Shown piece after piece: positions 24,990 to 34,725 of a stretch of DNA of 64,000 nt; positions within the stretch are counted from its first letter, which is position 1; every line of letters starts with the position of its first letter. Where the stretch lies: contig NZ_CP029078.1 in the NCBI RefSeq assembly GCF_005222485.1, forward strand, positions 4,925,501 to 4,989,500, written 5' to 3'. Source of the stretch: Streptomyces griseoviridis (GTDB lineage: Bacteria > Actinomycetota > Actinomycetes > Streptomycetales > Streptomycetaceae). Below the pieces are notes generated by a model. The model had not been told where the DNA came from, searched no databases, and saw nothing but the letters and a program-made list of their open reading frames with translations. A program made the position numbers and the translations under genes.

Positions 24990-27900
24990 ATGACGCGAGC
25001 CGAGCAGCCAACGGCCCACCAACCCGCCCCCGACGACGCACTGGTCGCGGACTCCCGCGAACGCGCCGTCCGCGCTCTCCTGCGCGAACCGCAACTGAAG
25101 CGGTTGTGGAGCGCCCAACTGGTGAGCGGAGTCGGCGATGCCCTCGCCCTGCTGGTGGTGGTGGTCCTGGTGCTCCAGGCAGCCATCGCCGAAGGCGCCC
25201 TCGGCGGCGGCTTCCGAGGCGTGGCGTTCGCAGTGGCGACCGTTTTCGGAGTGCGCATCCTCGCGACGCTCCTCTTCGGGGCGGTGCTCCTGGGCCCGCT
25301 CACCACACTCACCTCGCACGAGGGCCCCCTCGACCGCCGCTGGACGATGGTCGGGGCCGACGGCCTGCGCGCCCTGCTGCTGATCATCGCGCCCCTGTGG
25401 ATCGACTGGACGCCGGACAACGCGCTGGCCGTCCTGCTGGTCACCGCCTTCGTGACCGGAGTCGCCGAGCGCTTCTGGACGGTGTGCAAGGAGAGCGCGG
25501 CCCCCGCGCTGCTGCCCGCCCCGCCCCTTGAGGGCGCGACGGTACGACCGCTGCCCGACCACATGGACGCGCTGCGCCGGCTCTCCCTGCGCACCGGCTT
25601 CGTGGCGGTACCGCTGGCCGCCGCCGTCCTCGTCGTCGCGTCCCTCGTCAACAACCTGCTGGGCGCCGGGATCGGCTGGTTCGCGCAGCACCAGGCGGCC
25701 CTCGGCTCGTACGTCGCGGCCGGACTGTTCGCCGCGTCCCTCTCGGTGCTGACCTTCCTCGAACTGCCCGCCGTCCGCACGCCACGCGCGCGTTCCCCGC
25801 TGGAGGGCCTGCGCCGTCCCAGGACCGGCACCGGCGTCGACAAGGGCCGCACCGGCGGCATCCCGCTGCTCGCCCTCGCCTCCGCGTCCGTCGCCGGCGC
25901 GATCGCCGCCGCCGTCGCCGTCTCGGTGCTGCACGCCACGGAGCTGGGCGGCGGCCCGGTCCTCTACGGGCTGATGGTGCTCGTGCTGACGGGCGGGGTC
26001 GTCATCGGCGTCCGCACCGCGCCGAAGGCGCTCGTGACGCTGTCCAGGCGCCGCCTGCTCGCGCTGGCGATCGCCTTCACCGGCGTCGCGCTGCTGGCCG
26101 CCGGGCTCGTGCCCGACGTCACCACCGTGCTGCTGGTCCTCACGCTGGCCGGCGTCGGCGCGGGCGTCGCCGCGAACACTGGGCACACCCTCCTCGACCA
26201 GGAGGCCGAGGACTACCGGCGCACCCGCACCACCGAACACCTGCACGCGCTCGTACGGGTCTTCGTGGCGGTCGGCGCGCTGCTCGCCCCACTGGTGGCG
26301 GCGGGCATCGGCCCGCACCGCCTGGAGAACGGCAAGTTCGTCTTCGCGCACGGCGGCGCCGCGTTCACGCTGATGCTCGTCGGCGCGCTGCTGCTGCCGC
26401 TCGCCGCGCTGGTCCTCGCCAAGGCCGACGACCGCTCCGGTGTTCCCCTCCGCAACGACCTGCGGGACGCGCTGCTCGGCGGCGACGACCCGGTGCCCGA
26501 CCGCGCGGCCACCGGCTTCTTCATCGCCATCGAGGGCGGCGACGGCGCGGGCAAGTCCACCCAGGTCGACGCGCTCGCCGAGTGGATCAGGGCCAAGGGC
26601 CACGAGGTCGTCGTCACCCGTGAACCCGGGGCGACCCCGGTCGGCAAGCGGCTGAGGTCGATCCTGCTCGACGTGTCGAGCGCCGGGCTCTCCCACCGCG
26701 CGGAGGCCCTGTTGTACGCGGCGGACCGCGCGGAGCACGTCGACACGGTCGTCAGGCCCGCCCTGGAGCGCGGCGCCGTCGTCGTCTCCGACCGGTACGT
26801 CGACTCCTCGGTGGCCTACCAGGGCGCGGGCCGCGACCTGTCGCCGACCGAGGTCGCCCGAATCAACCGCTGGGCGACGAACGGCCTCGTACCGCATCTG
26901 ACAGTCCTGCTCGACGTCTCCCCGGAGATCGCCCGCGAGCGGTTCACGGAGGCGCCCGACCGGCTGGAGTCCGAGCCGGCCGAGTTCCACGCGCGCGTGC
27001 GCTCCGGTTTCCTCACGCTCGCCGCCGCGGCCCCCGGCCGCTACCTCGTGGTGGACGCGGGCCAGGAGGCCGAGGCCGTCACGACGGTCGTCCGGCACCG
27101 GCTCGACCAGCTGCTGCCGCTCTCCGAGGCCGAGGTGAAGGCCCAGGAGGAGGCGCGCAGGAAGGCCGAGGAGGAGGCCCGCCGCAAGGCCGAGGAAGAG
27201 GCCGCACGCAAGGCCGAGGAGGAGCGGCTGGAGCGCGAGCGCCAGGAGCAGCTCGCCAAGCTGCGCGCCGAGGAGGAGGAGCGCAAGCGGCGCGAGCTGG
27301 AGGAGGCGCAGCGGCGCGAGGCCGAACGCCAGGCCGAGGAGGCCAGGCTGCGCGCCGAGGAAGCGCGTCGGCGTGCCGAGGAGGAGCGGGCCCGCCTGCT
27401 CGCCGAGGAGAAGGTCCGCGCCGAGGAGGAGGCCCGCCGCAAGGCGGACGAGGAGCGGCGCCGCAAGCAGGCCGAGGAAGAGGCCCGCCTGCACGCGGAG
27501 GCCGAGGAACGGCGGCTGGAGAAGCAGCGCAAGGCCGAGGACGCCCTGCGACGCGCGGAGGAGGCCCGCCGCCTCGCCGAACAGGCGGCCACCGTGGCGG
27601 AGACGGGCCCCAAGAGGTCCTTCCCGCGCGCGGACTCGGACGACGGGACCGGCGCCGGGACCGGGACCGGGGGCTCGGGCGCTGGTTCGGGGTTCGGTTC
27701 GGGGGCCGGTAGGTCTTCTGGCTGGGACAGGGCTTCGGGTTCGGACCGGGCTTCGGGTTCCGGTTGGGGTTCGGGGTCGCGTTCGGGTTCTGGGTCCGGT
27801 TCTGACTCGGGTTCTGGTTCGGACTCGGGCTCTGGTTCGGATTCCGGTGCCGGGCGGGCCTCCGGGGGTGCCTCCGACGAGACGGCCGTGCTGCGGCCGG

Positions 27901-28457
27901 TGCGGGACGGCGACGACGGCGGCCGGGACTCCGGCGCGTCCGCGCGGGCGACGGGATCGCGTCGGCCCGGCGGTGAGTCCGAGTCCGAGGTGACGGCGAC
28001 GCTGCCGAAGCCGCCGGCCCCCACGGGCGCGGCGGACGAGACGACGCAGCTGCCGCCGGTGGTGCCGGGCGCGGCCGACGAGACGGCCGTGCTGCCGCCC
28101 GTCGTGCCGGGTGCCGCGGACGAGACCGCCGTACTGCCTCCCGTGCGGGGCGGCGACCCCGTGGACCGGGTGCCGCGCGGGCTGTTCCGTGACGAGCCGG
28201 GCTCGGCGCGCGGCCGGCGGCGGTACCCCGACGGGGGCGACGACCGCACGCGGGAGCTGCCCCAGGTCGGCGCGGAGACCGGCGCGGACACACCGGAGAC
28301 CGGTGCGCGGACGCCGCGTCGCAGGCCGCGTCCCGACTGGGCCGAGGAGACGCCGCTCGACGACCTCCCGTCCCTGGCCGACGAACTGCTCGGCCCGCGC
28401 GACGACGAACGCGACGACGACGCGGGCCGGGGCGGCCGCGGGGGGCGCGGACGCTGA
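24990..28457 (+). CDS. tmk: MFS-like membrane domain / dTMP kinase / coiled-coil fusion
   Basis: The 1155-residue protein has five parts. Residues 1-490 form a transporter-like module of about 12 spans. Residues 508-715 are a complete thymidylate kinase: P-loop [10 protein letters not shown] near 514, then [25 protein letters not shown]. Residues 715-870 form an Ala/Arg/Glu-rich coiled coil. Residues 880-960 are Ser/Gly/Asp-rich repeats. The tail (960-1155) has four copies of DETAVL/DETTQL followed by (R/P)PV, resembling phosphothreonine motifs read by FHA domains. dTMP kinase is essential for DNA synthesis, so this is presumably the cell's Tmk (SCO3542-like). The role of membrane attachment is unknown. 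The start at ATG 24990 follows gataggctgaaag, a weak ribosome binding site. Confidence 0.93.
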   Translation: MTRAEQPTAHQPAPDDALVADSRERAVRALLREPQLKRLWSAQLVSGVGDALALLVVVVLVLQAAIAEGALGGGFRGVAFAVATVFGVRILATLLFGAVLLGPLTTLTSHEGPLDRRWTMVGADGLRALLLIIAPLWIDWTPDNALAVLLVTAFVTGVAERFWTVCKESAAPALLPAPPLEGATVRPLPDHMDALRRLSLRTGFVAVPLAAAVLVVASLVNNLLGAGIGWFAQHQAALGSYVAAGLFAASLSVLTFLELPAVRTPRARSPLEGLRRPRTGTGVDKGRTGGIPLLALASASVAGAIAAAVAVSVLHATELGGGPVLYGLMVLVLTGGVVIGVRTAPKALVTLSRRRLLALAIAFTGVALLAAGLVPDVTTVLLVLTLAGVGAGVAANTGHTLLDQEAEDYRRTRTTEHLHALVRVFVAVGALLAPLVAAGIGPHRLENGKFVFAHGGAAFTLMLVGALLLPLAALVLAKADDRSGVPLRNDLRDALLGGDDPVPDRAATGFFIAIEGGDGAGKSTQVDALAEWIRAKGHEVVVTREPGATPVGKRLRSILLDVSSAGLSHRAEALLYAADRAEHVDTVVRPALERGAVVVSDRYVDSSVAYQGAGRDLSPTEVARINRWATNGLVPHLTVLLDVSPEIARERFTEAPDRLESEPAEFHARVRSGFLTLAAAAPGRYLVVDAGQEAEAVTTVVRHRLDQLLPLSEAEVKAQEEARRKAEEEARRKAEEEAARKAEEERLERERQEQLAKLRAEEEERKRRELEEAQRREAERQAEEARLRAEEARRRAEEERARLLAEEKVRAEEEARRKADEERRRKQAEEEARLHAEAEERRLEKQRKAEDALRRAEEARRLAEQAATVAETGPKRSFPRADSDDGTGAGTGTGGSGAGSGFGSGAGRSSGWDRASGSDRASGSGWGSGSRSGSGSGSDSGSGSDSGSGSDSGAGRASGGASDETAVLRPVRDGDDGGRDSGASARATGSRRPGGESESEVTATLPKPPAPTGAADETTQLPPVVPGAADETAVLPPVVPGAADETAVLPPVRGGDPVDRVPRGLFRDEPGSARGRRRYPDGGDDRTRELPQVGAETGADTPETGARTPRRRPRPDWAEETPLDDLPSLADELLGPRDDERDDDAGRGGRGGRGR

Positions 28458-28610
28458 CGACGGCGCGGCGGCGCGAGGACGCGGCGGCGTGAGGAAATCG
28501 GCTGCTTGACCGTGCGCTGAGGTGCCGCAGTGCCGAGGTGTAGACGCGCCGAGGTGACGGCGACGGCGGGACTGCGGCGTGACGACGGACGCCGAACAAC
28601 GGTGGACGTC

Positions 28611-28673
28611 GGAAGCTGGAAGCTGGAAGCTGGAAGCTGGAAGCCGGAAGCCGGAAGCCGGAAGCCGGAAGCC
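28611..28673. repeat. 7-bp microsatellite, nine units
   Basis: Nine perfect 7-bp units: four of ggaagct followed by five of ggaagcc. It lies in the 381-bp gap between tmk and holB; a second short repeat (gtggacggtggtggggc, twice, 28690-28725) follows. The gap is otherwise featureless. The 7-bp period is not a multiple of three, so a coding role is unlikely. Confidence 0.92.
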
Positions 28674-28838
28674 GAAACCCGGATGGCGGGCCGTGGACGG
28701 TGGTGGGGCGTGGACGGTGGTGGGGCGTGGGGCGGCGGATGCCGTCGGCCCGGCCACCGTCTTTCGTTGTCAGTGGCAGCCCGCACAATGGATGCCGGAA
28801 CGTGGAACGCGGAACGTGACGGAAGGGCGGGGTGACAC

Positions 28839-30044
28839 ATGACGGTCTGGGACGACCTCGTCGGCCAGGAGAAGGTGGCTGAGCGGCTCGACGCCGCCGC
28901 GCGGGACGCCGACGCGCTGGTCACCGCGTACGCGACCGGCACGGCTCCCCCCGAGGCGTCGAAGATGACACACGCGTGGCTGTTCACCGGCCCGCCGGGT
29001 GCCGGGCGCACACAGACGGCGCACGCTTTCGCCGCCGCGCTGCAATGCGTGTCCCCCGACCGCGCGCTCGGCGGCTCACCGGGATGCGGATTCTGCGACG
29101 GCTGCCACACCGCCCTGATCGGCACGCACGCCGACGTCACCACCGTCGCCGCCGTCGGCGCCCAGATCCTCGCCGACGACATGCGGGACACCGTACGGAA
29201 GTCGTTCACCTCGCCGGCGAACGGCCGCTGGCAGATCATCCTGGTCGAGGACGCGGAACGGCTGAACGAGAAGTCGGCGAACGCGGTCCTCAAGGCGGTC
29301 GAGGAGCCGGCCCCCCGCACGGTCTGGCTGCTGTGCGCGCCCTCCCTCGAGGACGTCCTGCCCACCATCCGCTCCCGCTGCCGTCACCTGAGTCTGCTGA
29401 CGCCCTCGGTCGACGCCGTCGCCGACATGCTCGTACGGCGCGAGGGCGTCGAACCGGCCGTGGCCGCCTCCGCGGCCCGCGCCACCCAGGGCCACGTCGA
29501 CCAGGCCCGCAGGCTCGCCACCGACCCGGCCGCCCGGCAGCGTCGCGCGGCCGTGCTGAAGATGCCGCTGCGCGTCGAGGACGTCGGCAGCGCGCTCAAG
29601 GCGGCTCAGGAACTCGTCGACGCGGCCTCCGAGGACGCCAAGCAGCTCGCCGAGGAGATGGACGGCAAGGAGACGGAGGAGCTGAAGGCGGCGATGGGCG
29701 CGGCGCAGGGCGGCCGGATGCCGCGCGGCACGGCGGGCGTGATGAAGGACCTGGAGGACATGCAGAAACGGCGCAGGACCCGCACCCAGCGCGACAGCCT
29801 CGACCTCGCCCTCACCGACCTGACCGGCTTCTACCGCGATGTCCTGGCCCTGCAGTTCGGCTCCCGGGTGGCGATCGCCAACGGGGACGCGGAGGACGCC
29901 CTGGAGCGGCTCGCCCGGGGCAGCACCCCGGAGGCGACACTCCGCCGGATCGAGGCGATCGGCGCGTGCCGGGAGGCCCTCGACCGCAACGTGGCACCGC
30001 TGCTCGCGGTGGAGGCGATGACGATGGCGCTGCGGGCGGGCTGA
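28839..30044 (+). CDS. holB: DNA polymerase III delta' subunit
   Basis: The 401-residue AAA+ clamp-loader subunit begins [17 protein letters not shown], the normal delta'/DnaX N-terminus. The Walker A motif GPPGAGRT has Arg for Lys, so it should not bind ATP productively, as in other delta' proteins. Four Cys of a zinc module occur in [20 protein letters not shown]. Motif [22 protein letters not shown] and sensor [10 protein letters not shown] complete the fold. ATG 28839 is preceded by gaagggcggggt. It probably shares a transcript with tmk, as in SCO3541-SCO3542. Confidence 0.94.
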   Translation: MTVWDDLVGQEKVAERLDAAARDADALVTAYATGTAPPEASKMTHAWLFTGPPGAGRTQTAHAFAAALQCVSPDRALGGSPGCGFCDGCHTALIGTHADVTTVAAVGAQILADDMRDTVRKSFTSPANGRWQIILVEDAERLNEKSANAVLKAVEEPAPRTVWLLCAPSLEDVLPTIRSRCRHLSLLTPSVDAVADMLVRREGVEPAVAASAARATQGHVDQARRLATDPAARQRRAAVLKMPLRVEDVGSALKAAQELVDAASEDAKQLAEEMDGKETEELKAAMGAAQGGRMPRGTAGVMKDLEDMQKRRRTRTQRDSLDLALTDLTGFYRDVLALQFGSRVAIANGDAEDALERLARGSTPEATLRRIEAIGACREALDRNVAPLLAVEAMTMALRAG

Positions 30045-30267
30045 GACCGGGCGGGCACCGGCCCGGGGTGAGGCACAGCGGTCTCAGGGCGGGGCGGTGC
30101 GCGGCGGCTGTGCCGCCGTCGGACGGGCTCGCCCGGGTCGAGGCGGGGCGGGCCGGAGCGCTCGCCGGAATGATCAGAGGATCCACGGGAGGTTGACCAG
30201 GTACCTCGTACGAGCCAGTTCGCGCACGCAGAGCATCTATCCCGTCGCTCACGGTTACTCTCGCTTG

Positions 30268-31878
30268 ATGTACCTCAGGCGAACCCCCCGTCGGGCCCCC
30301 AGGTCCCCCGCTCCCCGGCCGCGCACCACCGGCACGCTGCTAGCCGCCGCGACCGCGGCGGTCCTGCTGGTCCCGGCCTGCTCGCCCTCGGGCTCGTCGA
30401 ACGCCGTCGAGGGCGCGGCGCCGGTGGCGCTCGCCGTGCTGCCGAAGGCCACGCCGGCGGCGCTGGCGCCGTACTACGACCAGAAGTTGACCTGGCGGGG
30501 CTGCGGAGTCTCCGGCTTCGAGTGCACGACGATGAAGGCGCCCCTCGACTACGCCGACCCGTCCGCGGGGGACGTCAAGCTCGCCGTCGCCCGCAAGAAG
30601 GCGACGGGCGACGGCAAGCCGCTCGGCTCGCTGATGGTGAACCCGGGCGGGCCGGGCGGATCGGCGATCGGCTACCTCCAGCAGTACGCGGGCATCGGCT
30701 ACCCGGCGAAGGTGCGGGCCCGGTACGACATGGTCGCGATGGACCCGCGCGGAGTCGCGCGCAGCGAGCCCGTCGAGTGCCTGGGCGGGCGTGCGATGGA
30801 CAGGTTCACGCAGACCGACACCACGCCGGACGACCAGCGGGAGACCGGTCAACTCGTCGACGCGTACAAGAAGTTCGCCGAGGGGTGCGGGAAGCGCTCG
30901 ACGCGGATGCTGCGGCACGTGTCCACCGTCGAGGCGGCCCGGGACATGGACGTCCTGCGGGCGGCGCTGGGGGACAGGAAGCTGACGTACGTGGGGGCGT
31001 CGTACGGCACGTTCCTCGGGGCGACGTACGCGGGGCTGTTCCCTGACCGGGTGGGACGGCTGGTGCTGGACGGCGCGATGGACCCGTCGGTGCCCTCGCG
31101 CACCCAGAACCTCGACCAGACGGCGGGCTTCGAGACGGCGTTCCAGTCGTTCGCGAAGGACTGCGTGCAGCAGTCGGACTGCCCGCTCGGCGGCAAGGGC
31201 ACCTCGCCCGGCCAGGTGGGCGACGCGCTGAAGGCGTTCTTCCGGAAGCTCGACGCGCATCCCATCCCGACCGGCGACGCGGACGGCCGGAAACTGGGCG
31301 AGGCCCTCGCCACCACCGGCGTGATCGCCGCGATGTACGACGAGGCGGCGTGGGCGCAACTGCGCGAGGGGCTGACGTCGGCGATGAAGGAGAACGACGG
31401 CGCCGGCCTGCTGGTGCTGTCGGACGGCTACTACGAGCGGGACGCCAAGGGCCACTACACGAACCTGATGTTCGCGAACGCGGCGGTCAACTGCCTCGAC
31501 CTCCCGGCCGCCTACTCCACGCCCGAGCAGGTCGAGGAGGCCATGCCGGCGTTCGAGAAGGCGTCCCCGGTCTTCGGCCGCGGCCTCGCGTGGGCGTCGC
31601 TGAGCTGTGCGTACTGGCAGGTGAAGCCGACGGGGGAGCCGCACCGGATCGAGGCGAAGGGCGCGGCGCCCATCGTGGTCGTCGGCACCACCCGCGACCC
31701 GGCGACGCCGTACCGCTGGGCACAGTCCCTCTCCCGCCAGCTGTCCTCGGCCCGCCTCCTCACCTACGAGGGCGACGGCCACACGGCGTACGGCCGGGGC
31801 AGCACGTGCATCGACTCGACGATCAACGCCTACCTGCTCAAGGGGACGCCACCGGCGGAGGGAAAGCGCTGCTCGTAG
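30268..31878 (+). CDS. Secreted alpha/beta-hydrolase (SlpD/E-like tripeptidyl aminopeptidase family)
   Basis: The 536-residue protein starts at ATG 30268, where an Arg-rich leader precedes LLAAATAAVLLVPACSPSG, a signal peptide with lipobox VPAC (Cys about residue 35). The mature part is an alpha/beta-hydrolase. The oxyanion segment is NPGGPGGSA, the nucleophile elbow GASYG (Ser about 245), the Asp lies in TTRDPATPY and the His in GDGHTAYG, followed by the C-terminal TAP-like domain. Relatives in Streptomyces (SCO3540 position, SlpD/SlpE) are mycelium-bound peptidases that release tripeptides or dipeptides. It lies 17 codons' distance beyond a weak ribosome binding site, so the start is moderately sure. 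Confidence 0.88.
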   Translation: MYLRRTPRRAPRSPAPRPRTTGTLLAAATAAVLLVPACSPSGSSNAVEGAAPVALAVLPKATPAALAPYYDQKLTWRGCGVSGFECTTMKAPLDYADPSAGDVKLAVARKKATGDGKPLGSLMVNPGGPGGSAIGYLQQYAGIGYPAKVRARYDMVAMDPRGVARSEPVECLGGRAMDRFTQTDTTPDDQRETGQLVDAYKKFAEGCGKRSTRMLRHVSTVEAARDMDVLRAALGDRKLTYVGASYGTFLGATYAGLFPDRVGRLVLDGAMDPSVPSRTQNLDQTAGFETAFQSFAKDCVQQSDCPLGGKGTSPGQVGDALKAFFRKLDAHPIPTGDADGRKLGEALATTGVIAAMYDEAAWAQLREGLTSAMKENDGAGLLVLSDGYYERDAKGHYTNLMFANAAVNCLDLPAAYSTPEQVEEAMPAFEKASPVFGRGLAWASLSCAYWQVKPTGEPHRIEAKGAAPIVVVGTTRDPATPYRWAQSLSRQLSSARLLTYEGDGHTAYGRGSTCIDSTINAYLLKGTPPAEGKRCS

Positions 31879-31907
31879 GCCCGACGGAGCGGCGGACGGG
31901 CCACGGC

Positions 31908-31930
31908 GGGGGCGCTTCGGGGGCGCCCCC
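31908..31930 (+). terminator. Terminator after the hydrolase gene
   Basis: An 8-bp perfect stem gggggcgc/gcgccccc (31908-31915, 31923-31930) encloses a UUCG-like loop (ttcgggg), 30 bp after the hydrolase stop and before the tRNA promoter. Confidence 0.6.
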
Positions 31931-31935
31931 GGGGG

Positions 31936-31967
31936 TGGCACGGAGCACCTCGGGGACTGTGTAGACT
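31936..31967 (+). promoter_or_regulatory. Putative tRNA-Thr promoter
   Basis: A -10-like tagact occurs at 31962-31967, 38 nt before the mature tRNA 5' end; the -35 region is weakly conserved. It matches the TAGxxT form used by vegetative Streptomyces promoters. Confidence 0.4.
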
Positions 31968-32005
31968 TACCGTCGTTGCTGACCGCGCCATAGCGGGGAC
32001 AGCGC

Positions 32006-32082
32006 GCCGCCTTAGCTCAGATGGCCAGAGCAACGCACTCGTAATGCGTAGGTCTCGGGTTCGAATCCCGAAGGCGGCTCCA
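32006..32082 (+). tRNA. tRNA-Thr (CGT anticodon), with encoded CCA
   Basis: The 74-nt tRNA folds into a full cloverleaf: acceptor GCCGCCT/AGGCGGC (32006-32012, 32072-32078), D arm, anticodon stem ACGCA/TGCGT with loop CTCGTAA (anticodon CGT, Thr), T arm with GGTTCGAATCC, and discriminator T. The CCA end at 32080-32082 is encoded. It decodes ACG. The 3' half from the anticodon loop (32038 onwards) is duplicated at 45891, which marks this gene as the attachment site of an integrated island. Confidence 0.97.
32038..32080 (+). repeat. attL: 43-bp direct repeat in the tRNA-Thr 3' half
   Basis: This 43-bp sequence, from the anticodon loop to the first bases after the acceptor stem, recurs without mismatch at 45891-45933. 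Direct repeats of a tRNA 3' end are the standard footprint of tyrosine-recombinase integration in actinomycetes. Here the intact tRNA is at the left junction. Confidence 0.93.
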
Positions 32083-32088
32083 TGGTGA

Positions 32089-32116
32089 ACCCCAGGTCAG
32101 GCCTTTGACCTGGGGT
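32089..32116 (+). terminator. tRNA-Thr terminator (element-side copy)
   Basis: An 11-bp perfect stem accccaggtca/tgacctggggt (32089-32099, 32106-32116) is followed by ttctc. A related but not identical hairpin follows the duplicated att sequence at 45940, so the integrated element appears to carry its own terminator. Confidence 0.8.
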
Positions 32117-32284
32117 TTCTCTCCTTCGTTGGCCTTGGGATTCGGGCGAATCGGGCACCTGTGGTCTGTGCATCGTAATGCGTAGGCTAGAGGTTTGGTT
32201 TCTGTGACGAGAATCGAGCTCCAAGCCTCTGAACTGGTCTTTTATGTTTCGGAGCGGCTGGTTTCGCCTCGTATCCGGGGTCTC

Positions 32285-32310
32285 CGGTGGACAAACGGTG
32301 GACAGCCGTG
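32285..32310 (+). repeat. Left ggtggaca doublet, possible integrase arm sites
   Basis: Two copies of ggtggaca(a/g) spaced 12 bp apart (in cggtggacaaacggtggaca) lie about 205 bp inside the left att. A matching doublet lies about 115 bp inside the right att (45752-45777). Paired short direct repeats near both ends resemble arm-type binding sites of tyrosine recombinases. Function is inferred. Confidence 0.45.
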
Positions 32311-32486
32311 CAGTGGGGGTGCAGTCCCGCTTAGATTCCGACCAGGTTGGCTGGCCCTTTGGCTCGTCGTGGCACAGCGCGGCAGCGCTATCCGTGGTCC
32401 GTCGCTCTCGTAGGTCTCCGACAAGAGTGGCGGCTCCAACCGCAACCGACACCCAACAGCGCTCCCCCATATAGTTCGCACCGCCT

Positions 32487-32625
32487 GAGCGTGCGCGGGG
32501 TGCCGCGGTCCGAGTGAAAGATCACCCCGCGCACGTCACTACCGACAGCGGGTGTCCACGGCGGCCTGGACTGCGTCCACGACCAAGTCGGCACGCATGT
32601 GCTCGGCCAGCGAACCAGCCCATGA
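32487..32625 (-). pseudogene. Fragment of IS3-family transposase (OrfB core)
   Basis: In two minus-strand frames the piece reads SWAGSLAEHMRADLVVDAVQ (32625 downwards) and, after a shift near 32545, VRGVIFHSDRG. Both parts match the DDE core of IS3-family OrfB (W-S-x-A-x-HMRAxLVxDAL, then VIFHSDRGSQYTS). The rest of the transposase is missing and the sequence breaks off right after HSDRG. It is a relic. Confidence 0.65.
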
Positions 32626-32757
32626 CCTTGCCCGGGCAGCGTGGCGACGGGCTGGCGGCGGCGTGCGTCGCGCGCCAAGGCGGTCGCGATCGGCTTCGCC
32701 AGCCTGGCCACAGGGTCGCAGACTCGGTGATCGACGAGGGCGCCGGCGGTGCCTCAG

Positions 32758-33048
32758 GGGCGCCCACAGCGAGGGCCGTTCGGGCTCTCGCTCGCGCAAC
32801 TGGGACACGGCGTGATGGAGGGACTCGGCGACGCTCGCGTCCTGTTGTCCCGTCAGGTGCTCGTAGAAGGCTTTCACCAGGCGGTTATTGGCCTGGTCGG
32901 TCACCGGCCAGAGGCTGCCCACCAGGTGGCTGAAGCTGGCGAGCTGGAAGGCCGACAGGAGGTTCAGGGACTCGTCCGGCAGGAGGCGGTTCTGGGCGGT
33001 GCCGCAAGCGGACAGGAAGGCCAGGCCGGCTTGGTCAAGCCGTTCCAC
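32758..33048 (-). pseudogene. CHAT-domain (caspase-like) protein fragment
   Basis: A 97-residue stretch contains AGLAFLSACGTAQNR and, further on, FSHLVGSLWPVTDQANNRL and FYEHL-TGQQDASVAESLHHA-VSQLRE, ending at LWAP. This is the C-terminal half of a CHAT peptidase domain with the catalytic Cys in LSACGTA; the His-containing half is absent and the frame degenerates on both sides. It is not closely similar to the intact CHAT protein at 53887. Confidence 0.65.
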
Positions 33049-33390
33049 AAGGGATGGCCGCCCTGGCCTGCGTCTACGGCGCGCAGGAGGCTCCGCTCCG
33101 CCCGCACTCGACCGCAGTCCCTCACGCAGCGGCGAGTGCGAGGCTCGGCGCGGTCCGAAGGTGCGCATCAAGTGGTTCTTTTGTTCGGTGGCCAAGGATC
33201 CCGCCGAGGTCATCGCCGTCGCCTTCGACCAGGCCGATTACCGCGACTTGCTCCACCCGCGGTGCTGGGCGTGCTGGCCGACGGGGACCGCCACTGTCAC
33301 CAGATCGAGCGGGGTTGGTCCTGGCTGGTCACCGGGACACCCAAACTGAATAGCGGTCGAGGAGGCGAGGCGCAGTTCCCACAGGACGCA

Positions 33391-33477
33391 CATGACGGAG
33401 GGCGTCGAACCGAGTGATTGTCGCGGGCGGCGATGCCCGTTGTATCCGGTGACGTTCCACCGACTGAGACTCTTCAA
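33391..33477 (-). pseudogene. Possible transposase C-terminal relic
   Basis: The minus strand encodes NVTGYNGHRRPRQSLGSTPS, similar to the YNxxRRHSALGxxSP ending of IS3/IS481 transposases. Nothing upstream in frame supports more of the gene. The remaining left-end DNA between 32117 and 33390 holds only the fragments listed here and no intact gene. Confidence 0.35.
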
Positions 33478-33493
33478 TCGCCCTCGCGGCGGA

Positions 33494-34492
33494 TCAACCA
33501 AGCACGCTGCCGCCGTCCCGGCGCACCGGCCGCGAGCGGCGGTGGTCCAGCGAGGCGTAGACCCGATGCAGCCACCGGTCCGTGCCGTCGTAGCGGGGGG
33601 TGAACGGCGTTCGGCCGTGCACGGCGAGCCGGTTGTCCACGATCGCCAGGTCACCGGCCCTCAGTGCCAGGGCCGAGCTCACCTGAACCAGTGCGTCGCG
33701 CAGTTCGGCCATGGCCACGCGGGCCTCATCGTCCAGTGGGTGTGTGGCCGAGAAATCCACCAGAATATCCGGGTCCTCCCCGGCGCCTTGCAGCACCGCG
33801 TGGGCCGGCACTACGCTCTCCAGGGCTTCGAATGAGGGGGGCGCCTCGGTGAGGAACCGCTCCCCGGACAGGACCTGCCGGGCCTGCGCCGAGAGCAGCG
33901 GCAGGGCACGCCGCACCGAGGCGGTGCACAGCCGGGCCTGTCCGGTCGGGTCCTCACGGACGCACAACAACCCTACGTAGTCTGGTCGGTTGGGGTGGAA
34001 TGCGTTCTCGTTGTGCATTTCGAGCAGGACGGAGCCAGCGTTGCTCTGCAGGGTCTCCTGGCCCGGCACCGGCACCACGTTCTGCACCAGCGCGCCGGTC
34101 TTCTCGTTGCGGAACGCGACCACCTCGCCGAGCTGGAGCATCGCGGCAGTGATTATCGCGGCGGCCGTGGTGGCGATCCGCTCGACCGAGCCGGGCTGGG
34201 TCGGTGTGCGGGGCAGCTCGCGGCTGCCATAGGCCGGCGACACCGGTAGGTTGCGGATCAGCAGCACCGCGTCGGGGCCTGCGTCACGGCGGAACCGTCG
34301 AAGCTCGACGAGCAGTCTGGTCGGCAGCTCGACAGACGCGTCGCGGACGGCGGCCAGCCACTGCTGGTCGTCGGTGCGGCCCGGCTCGACCCGTGCGAGC
34401 CGGTCGGCGATCTCACTGGTCTGCCGGTACTCCGCCTCGGTCAGCACGAACGCGGCCGGCGGCGCGGCGGCCACCGTGTCGATCTGGGTCAT
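33494..34492 (-). CDS. Fe(II)/2-oxoglutarate amino-acid hydroxylase (AsnO/VioC-like clavaminate synthase family)
   Basis: The 332-residue protein starts at ATG 34492 with gaaggcg upstream; a longer frame lacks a ribosome binding site. The facial triad is visible as H160-x-E162 in EMHNENAFHP and the distal His292 in NRLAVHGR, followed by Arg306/Arg310 in DGTDRWLHR for 2-oxoglutarate. Motif spacing is close to L-asparagine oxygenase AsnO and to VioC, which beta-hydroxylate free amino acids for peptide antibiotics. The conserved QNVVPVPGQE and NRPDYVGLLCVRED segments support this subgroup. The substrate is not predictable here. It is divergent from the ligase gene and is the leftmost intact gene of the island. 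Confidence 0.85.
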   Translation of the reverse strand: MTQIDTVAAAPPAAFVLTEAEYRQTSEIADRLARVEPGRTDDQQWLAAVRDASVELPTRLLVELRRFRRDAGPDAVLLIRNLPVSPAYGSRELPRTPTQPGSVERIATTAAAIITAAMLQLGEVVAFRNEKTGALVQNVVPVPGQETLQSNAGSVLLEMHNENAFHPNRPDYVGLLCVREDPTGQARLCTASVRRALPLLSAQARQVLSGERFLTEAPPSFEALESVVPAHAVLQGAGEDPDILVDFSATHPLDDEARVAMAELRDALVQVSSALALRAGDLAIVDNRLAVHGRTPFTPRYDGTDRWLHRVYASLDHRRSRPVRRDGGSVLG

Positions 34493-34725
34493 GAACACGC
34501 CTTCGGTCCGATGGATTTCCGGTGGGACTGGGCAGCGGCCGGCAACCGAAAAATAAACGACCACTGGAGCAGCAGTCTGGGCAGGCAGCTATATTCGACC
34601 TATATGTCCTGGGCAAGGTTGGCTTACCGAGGCGTGGAGCGGATATAGATGCGAATATAGATCACGTGTAGTTCGCCCCGTAGGCTCACATCCGAAAGTA
34701 ATCGGAGTCGGCTCCCGGGGGTCCT

